Shown: positions 9,792-20,800, counted from the stretch's first letter. The stretch: DNA of 64,000 nt from Notospermus geniculatus (GCA_002633025.1 NMRB01000365.1:278784-342783), one strand, 5' to 3'. The notes: generated by a model from the sequence alone, not told the origin. Numbers and translations: made by a program.

Positions 9792-11948
9792 TTACGGCGG
9801 AACGTCTACGGCATGCGTACTAGGTTCTTTCCGTAGTTCCATTTGAACGTTACCGGTCACCCACATTTCCCCGTACCATTTTTTAAAAACCGCCTCGCCC
9901 TTGTGCATCAAGTATCGAAGGCTGGTCACGACCGTGTCCACGTACTGTTCCGATTGTTTACGATTGGGACCGAGCGGAAGTTTGGCGGCCACGCCGTTAC
10001 CGTTGAACATGGGGTGACTCGCAGTAAGCGTGTCGTTGACGCCCTGCTCGTATAGTTCGTGATAGTAGTAGGTGCGCACCTCGTAGCATAGTCGAGCGCA
10101 GGTTAACGTAAAGAATATTAACGCGTCCACTTTGATGGGACTGTTGGGGTCGAACGTGAAATCGCGTCGAACGAGTTGTGCCTCTGTTTGTTCCATGGCC
10201 TCGCCTTCCAGGGCGTACTGACGAACACGTTTAACATCGGGTTCGTCATCGTCTTTAATGATTTCGAGTTTTACGACTTTGGGCTTTTTGTCCGACGGAT
10301 CGAACGGTCTGATAGGGTAACGTTCGTGTAAGGGACGTCTAAGGATGACACCTGTTGCGGGAGGTTGGGGAGGTCTGGGTGGTTGGTCGTCTAGTCGAGG
10401 TGCACAAACGTGTAATGTGGCGGCCTCGTCCGACACGTCGAGAGTAAATAGACGTAGGGGTCGGTACGGCCAAGCGCGAACGAGTCGTTCGTCAAACCAG
10501 GTACGGCGAACGGGTCCTTGCACGGGTTGGCGCATAAGAAATGATGCGGCCGTTTCGATGAATGCCCTACGTTTGTGTTCGTTCCACTGCGAATTACGTA
10601 CGTCCAATGTTCCTAAGGCAGACGAGTAAGTGGTTCGTACATACGGACGCAAGTGAAACGAGCACACGTCGTTCCATGTGGCCTGCTGCATAGCGTTGGT
10701 AGTCGCCAGCAAACCAGTTCCGGTTACCAACACTATCGGGTCGTTCATAGCTGTCATGTACGGGGAGGTGAGATAACTCGATAATCTTAACGAGCGAGCT
10801 ACGTTCTCTAGCCCGTTTTCGAGATCGCTTATCGTGCACGGAAGCACGATTCTATTTCTAGCTACCGCCTTGTCGTGTCTTATTAATCGCGCTTCCTCGA
10901 TATCGGTAAGGAACTTGTTAAATAGCCGTGCCGGTGGAACGTCCTCGTACTCTTCGCCGTTCTCTTCCGCGGTGGCCATATGCCAGTGATTCTCGTAGAC
11001 CACCGACCGCCAGCCTTCCACGTAAAAGTCGGCTTCGAGTAACGTCGCCAGTAAATGTATACGACCTACCTGCTCGTTTGCCGGTACACCGTGGTGTCGT
11101 TCTGCTACGAGTCGGTCGTCTACGTTTTCTATACCGTGTGACAATTGATCGACCAGAACGCCAGAACCAGCGGTGTACATACGCCTGTACACGGGTAAGT
11201 GATCTTGATCGGGTAGGCCGGCGGCGTGTATCGCGTTGTCGATAATTTCCAGACACCTAGTGACCGTTTCGTGTTCTACTGTGCCATCCTTGGACTCTAC
11301 GATATTCGCTCGATACGCGTATAGGACTATACCGGGTGCGGTGACGGCCATCCTCACGTCAACTCGAGTTTTACCGCGACCGTGTTCGACGTAGGACAAG
11401 AGATTGAGAGCACCGCGCACTACCTTGTCGAACCGCTGTACGTCCGTGTCGTCGGCTTTGTACAGATCAGGTACAGTTACAGAGTCGTCGCTTACTTTTA
11501 ACGTGTCCACGTCGCGTGTCTCACCGTAAACAGACGTGGCATAGTCGTAAACATACTGAAACGCGTCCACTATAGGCCTAAACAATTGATGATGAGCGCT
11601 ATTCTCTTTGGCAATGTTCATCTCGGTACGCACGTTGCCCCAAGTGGCGACTACGTCGGGCCAGCGTCTAGTCATACGTTCCAGGTAACGCGATATCTCG
11701 TCTCCACCTCGGTCGTAGTTTTTAATTTGCACCTCTTGCAAATGGCAGCGCGTGGTCAAGTGCGAATCGATCCAGGCGTAGAATGGCGATCGCACGTTAT
11801 CCAGCAGTTGAGGCGCGGGTCGATCGTGTAAGACGGACTGTAGATCGCGTTGACATAGTTGTTGGTCCTCGGCTACTGGGGCGTCGTAAAGGTTGTACCA
11901 TTTTTCCAAGGCGTTCTGCCTGGCTCGATTAGAATAGTGCCGCGGCAT
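9792..11948 (-). CDS. Unknown 718-residue protein
   Basis: A complete gene with ATG at 11948. The protein looks globular, without signal peptide or membrane segment. Visible features are a Pro-rich linker (about residues 540-550), then a charged stretch DPSDKKPKVVKLEIIKDDDEPDVKR, and a folded-looking C-terminal ~150 residues. I recognise no motif. It converges with the Ras-like gene and its 5' side faces the repeat cluster 12027-13112, which may carry its control elements. A capsid-associated or tegument role is possible but unsupported. Confidence 0.85.
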   Translation of the reverse strand: MPRHYSNRARQNALEKWYNLYDAPVAEDQQLCQRDLQSVLHDRPAPQLLDNVRSPFYAWIDSHLTTRCHLQEVQIKNYDRGGDEISRYLERMTRRWPDVVATWGNVRTEMNIAKENSAHHQLFRPIVDAFQYVYDYATSVYGETRDVDTLKVSDDSVTVPDLYKADDTDVQRFDKVVRGALNLLSYVEHGRGKTRVDVRMAVTAPGIVLYAYRANIVESKDGTVEHETVTRCLEIIDNAIHAAGLPDQDHLPVYRRMYTAGSGVLVDQLSHGIENVDDRLVAERHHGVPANEQVGRIHLLATLLEADFYVEGWRSVVYENHWHMATAEENGEEYEDVPPARLFNKFLTDIEEARLIRHDKAVARNRIVLPCTISDLENGLENVARSLRLSSYLTSPYMTAMNDPIVLVTGTGLLATTNAMQQATWNDVCSFHLRPYVRTTYSSALGTLDVRNSQWNEHKRRAFIETAASFLMRQPVQGPVRRTWFDERLVRAWPYRPLRLFTLDVSDEAATLHVCAPRLDDQPPRPPQPPATGVILRRPLHERYPIRPFDPSDKKPKVVKLEIIKDDDEPDVKRVRQYALEGEAMEQTEAQLVRRDFTFDPNSPIKVDALIFFTLTCARLCYEVRTYYYHELYEQGVNDTLTASHPMFNGNGVAAKLPLGPNRKQSEQYVDTVVTSLRYLMHKGEAVFKKWYGEMWVTGNVQMELRKEPSTHAVDVPP

Positions 11949-12026
11949 TACAGGTGCGTGTACAGTGGCCGGAGGGTGTATACCGATGTAGCGAAGTAAG
12001 TGAATTTGCAGTCCGAGTTGTAGTGT

Positions 12027-12177
12027 ATTGTTGGCACCACTGGACCCATTGGAACCGCTGGAACCGCTGGAACCAAGCCAATCGTATTGGGAGAAACTGG
12101 CGCCGAGTTTGAATACTCGTCATTGATTGGCTTGGTTCCAGTGGTGCCAGCGGTTCCACCGGTTCCAACGGGTCCAG
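12027..12177. repeat. Palindromic hr-like element 1
   Basis: Left arm of 9-base units of the GGAACCGCT type, a CCAAT box (12078-12082), a core with GGCGCC and TTTGAATACT, an inverted CCAAT (gattgg), and a right arm of the complementary units. A TGAGTCA site follows at 12210-12216. Confidence 0.85.
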
Positions 12178-12241
12178 AGTGTAATGAGGGAAAAGGATAT
12201 ATCGTGTTATGAGTCATAATTATAGTCGAACGAGCAACACT

Positions 12242-12400
12242 ACTGGTGGCTCATTGCATGAAAATGTCGTGTCGGTCCGATACACGACGTAACAGAGCTC
12301 AATTCATGCCAACCGTTTTCCTGTCGATGAGTAATGTTTTCGTGAGTCATCATTTTCAGCGAAAAGTTGATGTGTTAATCGAGAGACGGTTACACCGAAA
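12242..12400 (+). pseudogene. 159-base copy of the 3' part of the primase gene
   Basis: This block matches 26192-26350, inside the primase gene, at about 99% (two differences seen), without gaps. It covers codons for roughly residues 985-1037, the C-terminal zinc-motif region, but has no start or flanking gene sequence and sits between repeat elements. It carries a TGAGTCA site (12343-12349), and another follows at 12417-12423. Confidence 0.9.
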
Positions 12401-12450
12401 AGAAATTTCTGTGAAGTGAGTCATAAATGTGCCTAACCATTACATTACTC

Positions 12451-12580
12451 ATTGGAACCGTTGGAACCGTTGGAACCGCTGGAACCGCTGGAACCGAGCC
12501 AATCAGAGGTGAATATTCAAATCCCGTGCTCATTCATTATGGTGTGATTAGTGCGGTGCCAACGGTTCTAACTGGCCCAA
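12451..12580. repeat. Palindromic hr-like element 2 (degenerate right arm)
   Basis: Left arm of five GGAACCGTT/GGAACCGCT units and a CCAATCAG box. The core contains ATTCAAAT, the reverse of the usual TTTGAAT, and the right arm is short and degenerate. TGACTCA sites lie at 12620-12626 and 12686-12692. Confidence 0.7.
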
Positions 12581-12718
12581 TAGTGCGAATACGTACGAGG
12601 CAGTTGATAGGTGTATTTATGACTCATCCGCAGTGGCAGCTCGTACATCACATTGAACGTAGTGACAGGACGGTCTATATAGAGATGACTCATAATTTCA
12701 ACCCTCCTCTACATTACT

Positions 12719-12868
12719 CATTGGAACCAGTGGAACCGCTGGAACCGCTGGAACCACTGGAACCGAGCCAATCGGACACGAGAGAATTGGCGCGAGGTTC
12801 GAATCTTAACCTCTGATTGGTCCGGTTCCAGCGGTTCCAATGGTTCCAGTGGTGCCAGCGGTTCCAAT
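12719..12868. repeat. Palindromic hr-like element 3
   Basis: Complete element: five left-arm units, CCAATC, core TTGGCGCGAGGTTCGAATC, CTGATTGG, then right-arm units of the AGCGGTTCC type. Confidence 0.85.
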
Positions 12869-12988
12869 ACATATTGTAAGGACGAGCGCTGATGAGTATG
12901 AGTAATCATTCGTTATACATTTGAACGATTCAGATCCGAATACGATCACCTCATACATTGTTTCCTCCACCATGCCTGTAGGCACAGC

Positions 12989-13112
12989 TTGCTGGAACCA
13001 CCGGAACGGAACCAATCAGCAAGCAGAAATTTGGCATGCAGTTTGAATACTGATCGCTGATTGGTTTGGTTCCAGTGGTGCCAGCGGTTCCAACGGTTCC
13101 ATTAGGTCCAAT
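12989..13112. repeat. Palindromic hr-like element 4 (short left arm)
   Basis: Two or three left-arm units, ACCAATCAGC, core TTTGGCATGCAGTTTGAATAC, CTGATTGG and a full right arm. TGAGTCA follows at 13140-13146, about 120 bases before the Cys-rich gene at 13261. Confidence 0.8.
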
Positions 13113-13260
13113 GTGTGTAGAGGACTGGTTTTACGTTTATGAGTCATCAGCTAAGACGATACGAGGTGATAGTACGTATGTATCCTTAAAACGTGTAGGT
13201 TTTTTGTAGCAATCAGAAATGCCTCTTGTTTTCCAGCACACGATACATCGCTTGTGAATC

Positions 13261-13707
13261 ATGCCTCGAGTACTACCTTCGTGGTTTCAGAACATTGCCG
13301 ACAGGCCGCATAAGAGCAGACAGTTGGTGGACGAATGCAGTGACGATCGAGAGTGTCTAATCGACAGCAACGACGAACGACGGCTGGACGAGGCGCCATA
13401 CAATTACAAGACGCTATATGTGCCCTGCGAGCACAGTCTAGTGAGTAAAGGTAACAGGCGGTGCTTGGACTTGTGCGGTTTAACCGAAAGCGAGCTGGAC
13501 GTTCAACAGGCCTGTTTCGAACGTATGAGCAAGTGCTCACATCGTTTCTCCATCATCTCGGAATTGGAGAGCAAGGAACGTTTGCCCTGTGAGTTGCATC
13601 GGCCCGAACCTGTATTGTTTCAGTGCGATCACTGCGGCCTGGCTAGTTGGACCAATTTTTGCCAGTGGGAAGAACTGCATTCAAGGCGTTCGCAGAAAAA
13701 ACACTAA
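13261..13707 (+). CDS. Small Cys/His-rich protein, unknown
   Basis: 148 residues from ATG 13261. The second half is rich in Cys and His: PCEH, CFERMSKCSH, LPCELH and QCDHCGL, enough for one or two zinc sites, but the spacing fits neither a RING nor a BIR clearly. No signal peptide or membrane helix is visible, so the cysteines probably bind metal in the cytoplasm or nucleus. It ends 18 bases before the ATG of the Ig-like glycoprotein gene and may share its transcript. The promoter is probably in the repeat-rich gap upstream. Confidence 0.75.
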   Translation: MPRVLPSWFQNIADRPHKSRQLVDECSDDRECLIDSNDERRLDEAPYNYKTLYVPCEHSLVSKGNRRCLDLCGLTESELDVQQACFERMSKCSHRFSIISELESKERLPCELHRPEPVLFQCDHCGLASWTNFCQWEELHSRRSQKKH

Positions 13708-13725
13708 AGCCTGTTGTTACGCAGT

Positions 13726-16700
13726 ATGTTTACCGGACTACTCATAATAATCGGCGAGGTGCTGTTGGTGACAATTGTTGATGGAGCATGGCCGAATCCA
13801 TCTATATCTTTCACGTACTTGACGCCGCACCCCTTGTCTATCACATGCACCCAACACGCTCCATCCAACGACAACCAGACCATGCCGTACCGTATAAAGA
13901 TCAAGTCGTTACGTAGCGGACTCGAGTTTTACGCCTACGGCGGTGAAAAAGATGCCGCCACGTGCGCGGCCAATGCACGACACACGGACGCTGGTAAACG
14001 CCTAACGACCGACAGGTACGGCGTTAGTTGTAACTATCTCAATGATCGAGGTATTCGTTCGTTTCAACTGCTCGTTACGTTGGCTCGAGTGGACGAGACA
14101 GATTTGGGAACGTGGCGGTGCATCACCAGCACGTCGCGCACAGAGACGTTACAGGTTGATTCTGCCCAGCCTTATATCGATGCGGCCGTCAAGACGTTCA
14201 CCAACGACGTGTACCCGGCCAACACCATACCCCAGCTGCGCGTAGTGGGCATGAACGCCGACCGGAATCGAGTGGCGATCGGTTGTCGACTGGAGGCAGC
14301 GGCCGATCGAACGTACGCCAGGAACGAATTCGAACTGCAACCCAATCGCAGCATCGTGCAAGTACCGCTCAAGGACGTCAGCTTCGCATTGACACGAGGC
14401 CATACACGACTACACAGCGGTCGAACGATAGAAGGAGTCGTCGCCGGCGATTTATACGGCCGTATCAGCAGGGCTCAAGAATCGACGTTCAATTGCGACG
14501 AACAGCAGCATCCGATCGAGCCAAAGTACGAGTGTTACGCCTCGTTAACGCAACGACCACCGGCACCTCGATCGGACTACGAGGCGGCTCCGTGCATGTC
14601 AACCACACCCCATCTGTACACGTTTCTCTACTCGCGCATACGACCGCCGTTTGTGCCGCATCACACTTTGGGCGAGTGGCTCTTTAGTAGCGGTGGCAAT
14701 ACGACGACCAGGCCTTCGCGAACCGTACCGTTATTTTCGACTAACGTGGTGACGTCGTTGGGCTCGTTCTATTCCTGTTGGGATTTGTGGCCTGTGGGCG
14801 AAAGTTATTGCGCCGATTCGACTGTGCTAGGAAGGCTGATTCGTCGCCTAGTGAAAGAGTTGCGGGTACACGCTCGCCTGGCCGTTCGTTGGCTAAACAA
14901 AGATTCGAACAAACTAGAGTGCCCACGCGGAGGAACGGTACTGGCGTTAGGTCGTCGCCATTGTTTCCAGACGAGCGAGGACAAGACTGTGCCGCAGTGC
15001 AGCGATGACCATCAGGGCGGCTTTCGATTATACGCGCAAAAGGTACCGGCCAATGCCGACGACCTGCAGTTGATTAGACCAGCCGACGATAAAGGATGCG
15101 TGACGCTCAAGTACTATTGTCTAGACGCGCGCTTACCGCCGCGTCGCTACAACAAGTTGGTACAGGTGCAATCGTACGACGCAAACACAATACCGGGTAG
15201 AGAAATGGCCACGTCTACGGTGTCGCATTGCGCCTACGAAGACAACTTGGACAGGAAGCGAGTAAACATCAGCGCCACGATGACCGACTTGGCCGCCGTG
15301 CTTACGAATTCCGTGGGCGGCTCGATCGTGAATCACGCTTTACACGATTGCCCGTGTCGACAGGTGCCCACCTCGTGCGGCGACGGTGTCTTCACCAACT
15401 CTCAGCGTAACGTGCTCAGCAAAATGATTATGGACCGAAAGGGTGGCCGAGTCGAAAGTAACGGTACGGTTCGCGGTGGGAGCGTTACCAACCGGAGTAA
15501 CTTGCGAACGAAATTAGGACAACATGGCTACGTACGGTGCTCTACAGTTGGACGAACGAGTCGTTATCGATCGCTCGTCGCGATTGAGGAGGAAGCGGCG
15601 TGCAAGTCTGGACCCAAGTTGGACACGGTGTCGATGGTACGATGGCCCCGAGTGCAGTCTGTACGTAAGACGCTCGATCACACGCAGACCACCGTACGAC
15701 TTGAATGCGACCCGTCGCCTTGCGCCCAACGCGAACGTACAGGTATAGTTGCCTACGACAGTACCGGGCAGCTGGCTCATTTAGACACTAAGGCCACACC
15801 CAGGCTCGAATTACCGTACGTTTCGCTAGGCACCATGTATAGCGGCGTGCGATGCATACGGTCGTTTAACGTGGCCGAAGACGACGAATCACAACCCTCG
15901 CCGGAATCGCTGCAAATGGCCAGCGTTTATACGAATGTGTCTCGATCCGGTCAACTTCGCACGATTACCGTCGATAACTTGGCCATTCAATACGGGCCGT
16001 TGGCTAGCGATGAACGACTCGCCGATGCTCATAGTCAGCACCATTGTCGTCCCAACTCCGCGTACACGGTACGTATGGCCATATTGGATCGACTGACCAT
16101 CAATCAACCGCCGCCGACCATAAAAACGCTAGACGGCTACGCCAACAAGACGATTCGATGCGGCGTGGGACTGCACGATCCCGATTCGTGTCCGACTCCC
16201 GTCCGACTGGTGTTGACTCGTACCCCGTTGCCGAGCGACCAACACCAACAGACTGTCACGACGGTAGCTTCCTGCGACCGGTACAGTTGCAACGCACCGG
16301 ACGGTGGCGGATGGATGCACCTGGACCACACGTTGAACGCGTTTAACGACACGTTGGTGAACTTGACCGATGTGGACAATGCCAGGTATACTTGCACGGT
16401 CTACTTAGGTGAGGCTGCCGGATTTCGTTCCCTGCGACGATTACGAACGACCCCTAGCAAGACGCTCAAGGAAATGGCTGGTGAACGGTGTACTTTGAAC
16501 TGGGTCACGCAACGCCCCATGCTGTCCACGGCGAACGGGCTACACGACACCTACTTGACGTGTTCGTACAGCGATCCGTCGGTGATGCGGTGTGCACCGG
16601 GTGTGGGTGCTTCCACAGCTCGTATGATGGTGAGCGTGTGCAAGCTCGATTCGCGCACGGGGCGACCCACCACCACCGTGGTCAAAAGCAAGGAACTTAG

Positions 16701-17250
16701 CGGCTTTACGCAGTATAGAACTTATGCCGGAATCGAAGTGGTGAGCGGTGTGGCCAGTAATTACAGACCGCCCAATCCAAACGCCTTGTCGTATCGTCTA
16801 TCCGATCAAGAACTATGGTACGAGTTGCTGCAAGAGTACTATAAACGACACGAACCCGTTGTGGCGTTCGTTCAATGCACGATCGGCGACAGAGCTAGCG
16901 CAGACGACGTGCCGTTGGTAACTAGTGCTATACGTGCCCGCAACCGATACACGAGTAGCGCACCGGTACCGACTCGCAAAGGTTTGAAAGTAGAAAAATT
17001 TCGACTTTTTGATCGATACCGACCCGCCGTAGAGTACAGTTGGCATCAAAACGTCGCCACGGAACATGGAATACTCATACTTAACATTTGCCTCATCGTT
17101 ATTATCGGTACCGTTGTAACCGCTATCGGTAGCGTTCTTTTGCACAACGCCTTAACCACTAAACCTAACATATACAAGGTGGCCGGGGTAAACTATGCTC
17201 GGGTTCGTCATTCCGATGCGGTACCTCTTATCGCGGAAGAAATGATGTGA
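13726..17250 (+). CDS. Large type I membrane glycoprotein with Ig-like domains
   Basis: 1174 residues from ATG 13726; the frame extends four codons upstream only from a TTG. The N-terminus is a signal peptide (hydrophobic LLIIIGEVLLVTIV), followed by a long Cys-rich ectodomain with several Asn-X-Ser/Thr sites. One hydrophobic helix follows near the C-terminus (ILILNICLIVIIGTVVTAIGSVLL), then a ~35-residue cytoplasmic tail. At least two stretches show the Ig signature Asp-x-Gly/Ala-x-Tyr/Trp-x-Cys: DLGTWRC (about residue 126) and DNARYTC (about residue 885). It is probably a virion envelope or infected-cell surface glycoprotein. Whether it binds a receptor or host immune molecules cannot be told from sequence. 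I recognise no closer family. Confidence 0.8.
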   Translation: MFTGLLIIIGEVLLVTIVDGAWPNPSISFTYLTPHPLSITCTQHAPSNDNQTMPYRIKIKSLRSGLEFYAYGGEKDAATCAANARHTDAGKRLTTDRYGVSCNYLNDRGIRSFQLLVTLARVDETDLGTWRCITSTSRTETLQVDSAQPYIDAAVKTFTNDVYPANTIPQLRVVGMNADRNRVAIGCRLEAAADRTYARNEFELQPNRSIVQVPLKDVSFALTRGHTRLHSGRTIEGVVAGDLYGRISRAQESTFNCDEQQHPIEPKYECYASLTQRPPAPRSDYEAAPCMSTTPHLYTFLYSRIRPPFVPHHTLGEWLFSSGGNTTTRPSRTVPLFSTNVVTSLGSFYSCWDLWPVGESYCADSTVLGRLIRRLVKELRVHARLAVRWLNKDSNKLECPRGGTVLALGRRHCFQTSEDKTVPQCSDDHQGGFRLYAQKVPANADDLQLIRPADDKGCVTLKYYCLDARLPPRRYNKLVQVQSYDANTIPGREMATSTVSHCAYEDNLDRKRVNISATMTDLAAVLTNSVGGSIVNHALHDCPCRQVPTSCGDGVFTNSQRNVLSKMIMDRKGGRVESNGTVRGGSVTNRSNLRTKLGQHGYVRCSTVGRTSRYRSLVAIEEEAACKSGPKLDTVSMVRWPRVQSVRKTLDHTQTTVRLECDPSPCAQRERTGIVAYDSTGQLAHLDTKATPRLELPYVSLGTMYSGVRCIRSFNVAEDDESQPSPESLQMASVYTNVSRSGQLRTITVDNLAIQYGPLASDERLADAHSQHHCRPNSAYTVRMAILDRLTINQPPPTIKTLDGYANKTIRCGVGLHDPDSCPTPVRLVLTRTPLPSDQHQQTVTTVASCDRYSCNAPDGGGWMHLDHTLNAFNDTLVNLTDVDNARYTCTVYLGEAAGFRSLRRLRTTPSKTLKEMAGERCTLNWVTQRPMLSTANGLHDTYLTCSYSDPSVMRCAPGVGASTARMMVSVCKLDSRTGRPTTTVVKSKELSGFTQYRTYAGIEVVSGVASNYRPPNPNALSYRLSDQELWYELLQEYYKRHEPVVAFVQCTIGDRASADDVPLVTSAIRARNRYTSSAPVPTRKGLKVEKFRLFDRYRPAVEYSWHQNVATEHGILILNICLIVIIGTVVTAIGSVLLHNALTTKPNIYKVAGVNYARVRHSDAVPLIAEEMM

Positions 17251-17275
17251 ATATAAAATGTTATTGATGCTTAAA

Positions 17276-17281
17276 TTTATT
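17276..17281 (-). terminator. Polyadenylation signal for the 17319 gene
   Basis: TTTATT on the plus strand reads AATAAA on the minus strand, 38 bases beyond the stop codon at 17319. Confidence 0.5.
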
Positions 17282-17318
17282 TTCCTTCAATTACATGTAG
17301 CTTGTGACGCTACAGTAT

Positions 17319-17865
17319 CTAATACGGACGAACGTGCATTGTGCCGTTGACCGTTCCACGGAAAAGTCTCTCCATCTCGTGCTGGGCATTGTTTTCCGAT
17401 TTGGCGTGGATGAAAAATTGAAACGGGTGGCCCTTGTTTTCCACAACGCACGCGGTCACGTTCACCATTGTCCCCCACTGGCTCTCGACATCATGTTGGG
17501 GCCTCCACATGACCACGGGGTGAAAGTGCGGGTACCGCTTTTTCTCGATCGTGGGTGGTAAGACCATGCAGGTGTTGCCGTCGTAACGGGTCCTGAACGT
17601 CCACTGGCACGTAGCGTGTGTAGCGTTTGTTTGAACGCATTGCACCGTGTCCACATCCGGGTAACGAAACACGACTCTTAATGTAGGCTGAATCTTGTAG
17701 ACATCTCCTCGACGATACCAACAGACGAGTAGCATTCCGCCACTGTACTTACTGTGGCAATCGGCAGTACGCACTTGGGTGGCTATACTCGTCACATTGT
17801 CCGTGTAGTCTATGATGTCACTGTTGCCACCCGTGAGGCGTATGCGACCTGGCTCGCCATCGTAA
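17319..17865 (-). CDS. Secreted/ectodomain-like protein, 5' end lost at an assembly join
   Basis: The minus-strand frame from the join at 17866 to the stop at 17319 encodes about 182 residues with several Cys and at least four Asn-X-Thr sequons (NVT, NAT, NVT, NGT), as in an extracellular domain. Beyond the N the same frame runs through sequence antisense to the DNA polymerase, so the 253-residue open frame ending at 18080 is a chimera of two contigs. The true N-terminus, presumably with a signal peptide, is missing from this assembly. It converges with the 1174-residue glycoprotein gene. No family is recognised; an Ig-like or glycoprotein paralogue is possible. Confidence 0.7.
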
Positions 17866-17866
17866 N
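17866..17866. other. Assembly join (single N)
   Basis: One N separates the truncated minus-strand gene from the truncated start of the polymerase gene. Both coding signals stop abruptly here, so an unknown length of sequence is missing. Confidence 0.85.
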
Positions 17867-17888
17867 CGACGACGGCATACTGGACCGA

Positions 17889-20800
17889 ATGGTAGACTGG
17901 CACGCATTGGCCGATAAACCGTGGACTCGCAAGACGTTGAAACGAGATACGTTGTACGCCATGTTTGGACACGTTCTCTCGCAGCCCGCATTCGAAGAGC
18001 TGGGTATGACTTATTGCGTGCAAAAGTACTTTGCCGATGTCGATCAACGACCTCGTGATATTGACCGAGTCGACGGTCATTTATTGCTCGATAGCGTGCG
18101 GGAACGATTCGGCAACCTTTTGAAAATGGCCTATAGGTGTCGCGCGCTGATCAAACGATACTGGTGCGAGTGGGTCGTTCCTCAGGCAATCGGCAAGGAC
18201 GAGTTTAAACAGTATCGCGAGACTATAGCGCGAACTATCGACACGAACAAGCGACGCCTTATGCTCGATATCGAAACCAACTACGAACCAAACGTTCGCA
18301 AGGAAGAGGGCGTTCGTTGTGTGACTACCACGTTGTACACGCATCGATCTAAATTGCCGGTTGAGCACCGCGTATTCTTGGTACTGGCGCCCGAAGAACA
18401 CCGCGATGTCGACGAAGCGGCCGTGTGCGACCTTATTCGCCGGCACATGGGCACGTACGATGTCAATTTGATTCCCGGCGACACGTACAAGGTGCAGACC
18501 TACGACAACGAGTTGGACATGTTAAAGGCCTCTATACGGTACATTCGCGATTGTCGGCTATCGTTGGTCGGAGCGTTTAACGGTTTTAAATTCGATTACT
18601 GGTTCTTGGCTCAACGGTACGAGCTTTTAACGTGCAAAAGCGAACGACGCGCGGCCAAATTGCGCGACCCTGACTATCAAGCGCAGGCTAAGTACAAGCT
18701 TAAGTTTTCGTTCACGCATCGCTACGACGAGTTGATCGTCCGCTACCAGCCGCCGGCCAACAAGCACAATCACAAGACGTGGGCCATCCGACAGCAGGCC
18801 GAGCGGATCGAGTGTGCCAGGGAGGAGCGCCGCGAAAACGAACGACAAGAACGCGAGAATGAACGCATGCGGCGGTTCTACAACGGCGAAGATGTGGCTA
18901 ACGACGACGACGATGACATGAGCGAGCACGAAGGCCACGGCGGTGGCGAAGACGAGTCGGACGACGATCAACAACGCAGCGGCACCGGAAACGTCATCTA
19001 CGACGACGGGGGTGCAGCCGAGGACCCGGCCAGTGCTACCTTTCAACAGTTTTTGAAACCTGCCCGCAAGACCAAATTTATGGCCGGTCGTACGTGCACC
19101 GTATGCGACATCATGGTACACGTGGGCGACCCGAACCGGGGGTGCAGATTGGACACGGCCGTCTTGAAATTGCTCGGCCTTACCAAGGTCAACGACGAAG
19201 ACGTTTCCTACGAACATTTGGAAGAAACGAGACGACGGGGCGATCTGACCAAGTATTGTGGCTACGCATCGGTCGATACGATGCTGCTGCAGTTTTTAGA
19301 AATGCACGAAGAGATCGATCAGTTTTACGCTACGTTAGCTCGTGTCTATCGTATGCCCGTTCGCGAACTGTTTATGCGCGAATCCGTTCGTCAGTTGATC
19401 GCCGCCACGCACTTGTGCGGCCACGTCGACAACCTGTTGACGCACGATACGACCAAGGTGCGCGACGATCGACCTCTCTGGATGCCCGGCTTTATTTTCG
19501 TACCCGAGAAGCACTACCAGATGTTGCGGCCGCCGGGTGGCATGACCGTACCCGTGATCGGGCACATTAACGGTTGGGTGTGCGTCTGCGACTACTCGGC
19601 CTTTTACCCGACCATCATGGCGGCGCTCAATATTTGCATGACGGCACGAATGACGTGGCAATTCACTGTTGAACAGAAGCTGACCGAAGGCAGAGATTAC
19701 ATTTCTATGCCGTTGCAGAATGTGCGCCCCGTCCTGGAACACGCTTGTCCCGAGGGTACGTGTCAAGGTGGTGTCGAACACGAAGGCGATCCGAATAAGT
19801 GCAAGTACACGTTCAAATGGGAACGCGTGGAGATTACGGCCTATTTTGCCACGCCCGACTACTACAACAGCGTGCTGCGACAGTTGTCTATCGTCTCGAT
19901 GGCCGAACGAGCCGAATTGAAGCGTCAGATGAAGGAGGCTGCGGCACGAGGCGATCACGAGTTGGCGCGGTTACGTAATCTGCAGCAGTTGGCCATGAAG
20001 ATTGCCTGCAACGACAAGTATGGCTCGCAGATGCGATTAGACCCGATCACGGGCGATGCCGTCACCAACCAAGGTCGCCTGTTCAACAGTCGCGTGGCCG
20101 AACGAGGTCGTCGGCGTGGGTACGAAACGGCTAACGGCGACACGGACTCGCAAATGTTACGCGTGACCACCGATCCGCGGCACAACGAAAACTACGGCGG
20201 CCTGTGCGAACGATTTCCCGATCTGTTGAATGAACGACACGGCTGTAAAAAGGCCATAGATCTAGTCGACCTGGTCGAACAATTGTACGCCGAGTTTAAC
20301 GAATTTGTCAAAGAATCTAACGGTCTGGTGCCCGGCGTTCAAGGCGATCACCCGGCGCCTTGTTTCTTGGAAGTGGAGAAGATCATGCCCGACCCGAGTC
20401 AGTACGCTAGGAAAAACTACTGCGCCGAAAAGATCTTGCCCAACCTGAAGACCGTGTCGCACATGGCCGGCATGTCAGCGATGAAGGCCGATACGACGCC
20501 GTTAAAGACGTGCAACCAGGTGGCTGGCACCAAGATGGTCGGCCGTCGGCGCGACATTAAAGGCTACCTGGCTTTCGCGCGCGACCTTTTCGACCTGGCC
20601 AGCACCGAAATACGAGCCGTGTCGCAGTACAATCGCGACGAGCACAAACTGTGCGGCCGGTTGCCCGACGATGAGCCTAAACAGGACGAGAACGATTACG
20701 TTCGCCAGCTACGTCGAGAATTGGCCGTGCTGGTCAAGCATAAAGAGCAGAAGATTCGCGAGTACGGTGGCGGTATGCTAGACCGGTCGTTGATCACTAG

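Noticed and set aside
12427-12816. Open frames rich in Gly-Thr-Val/Ala repeats in 11.9-13.1, 43.2-43.5, 52.6-52.9 and 60.7-61.9 kb
   Set aside because: They are translations of the 9-base repeat arms of the palindromic elements; they occur on both strands and change with repeat number, so they are not genes.
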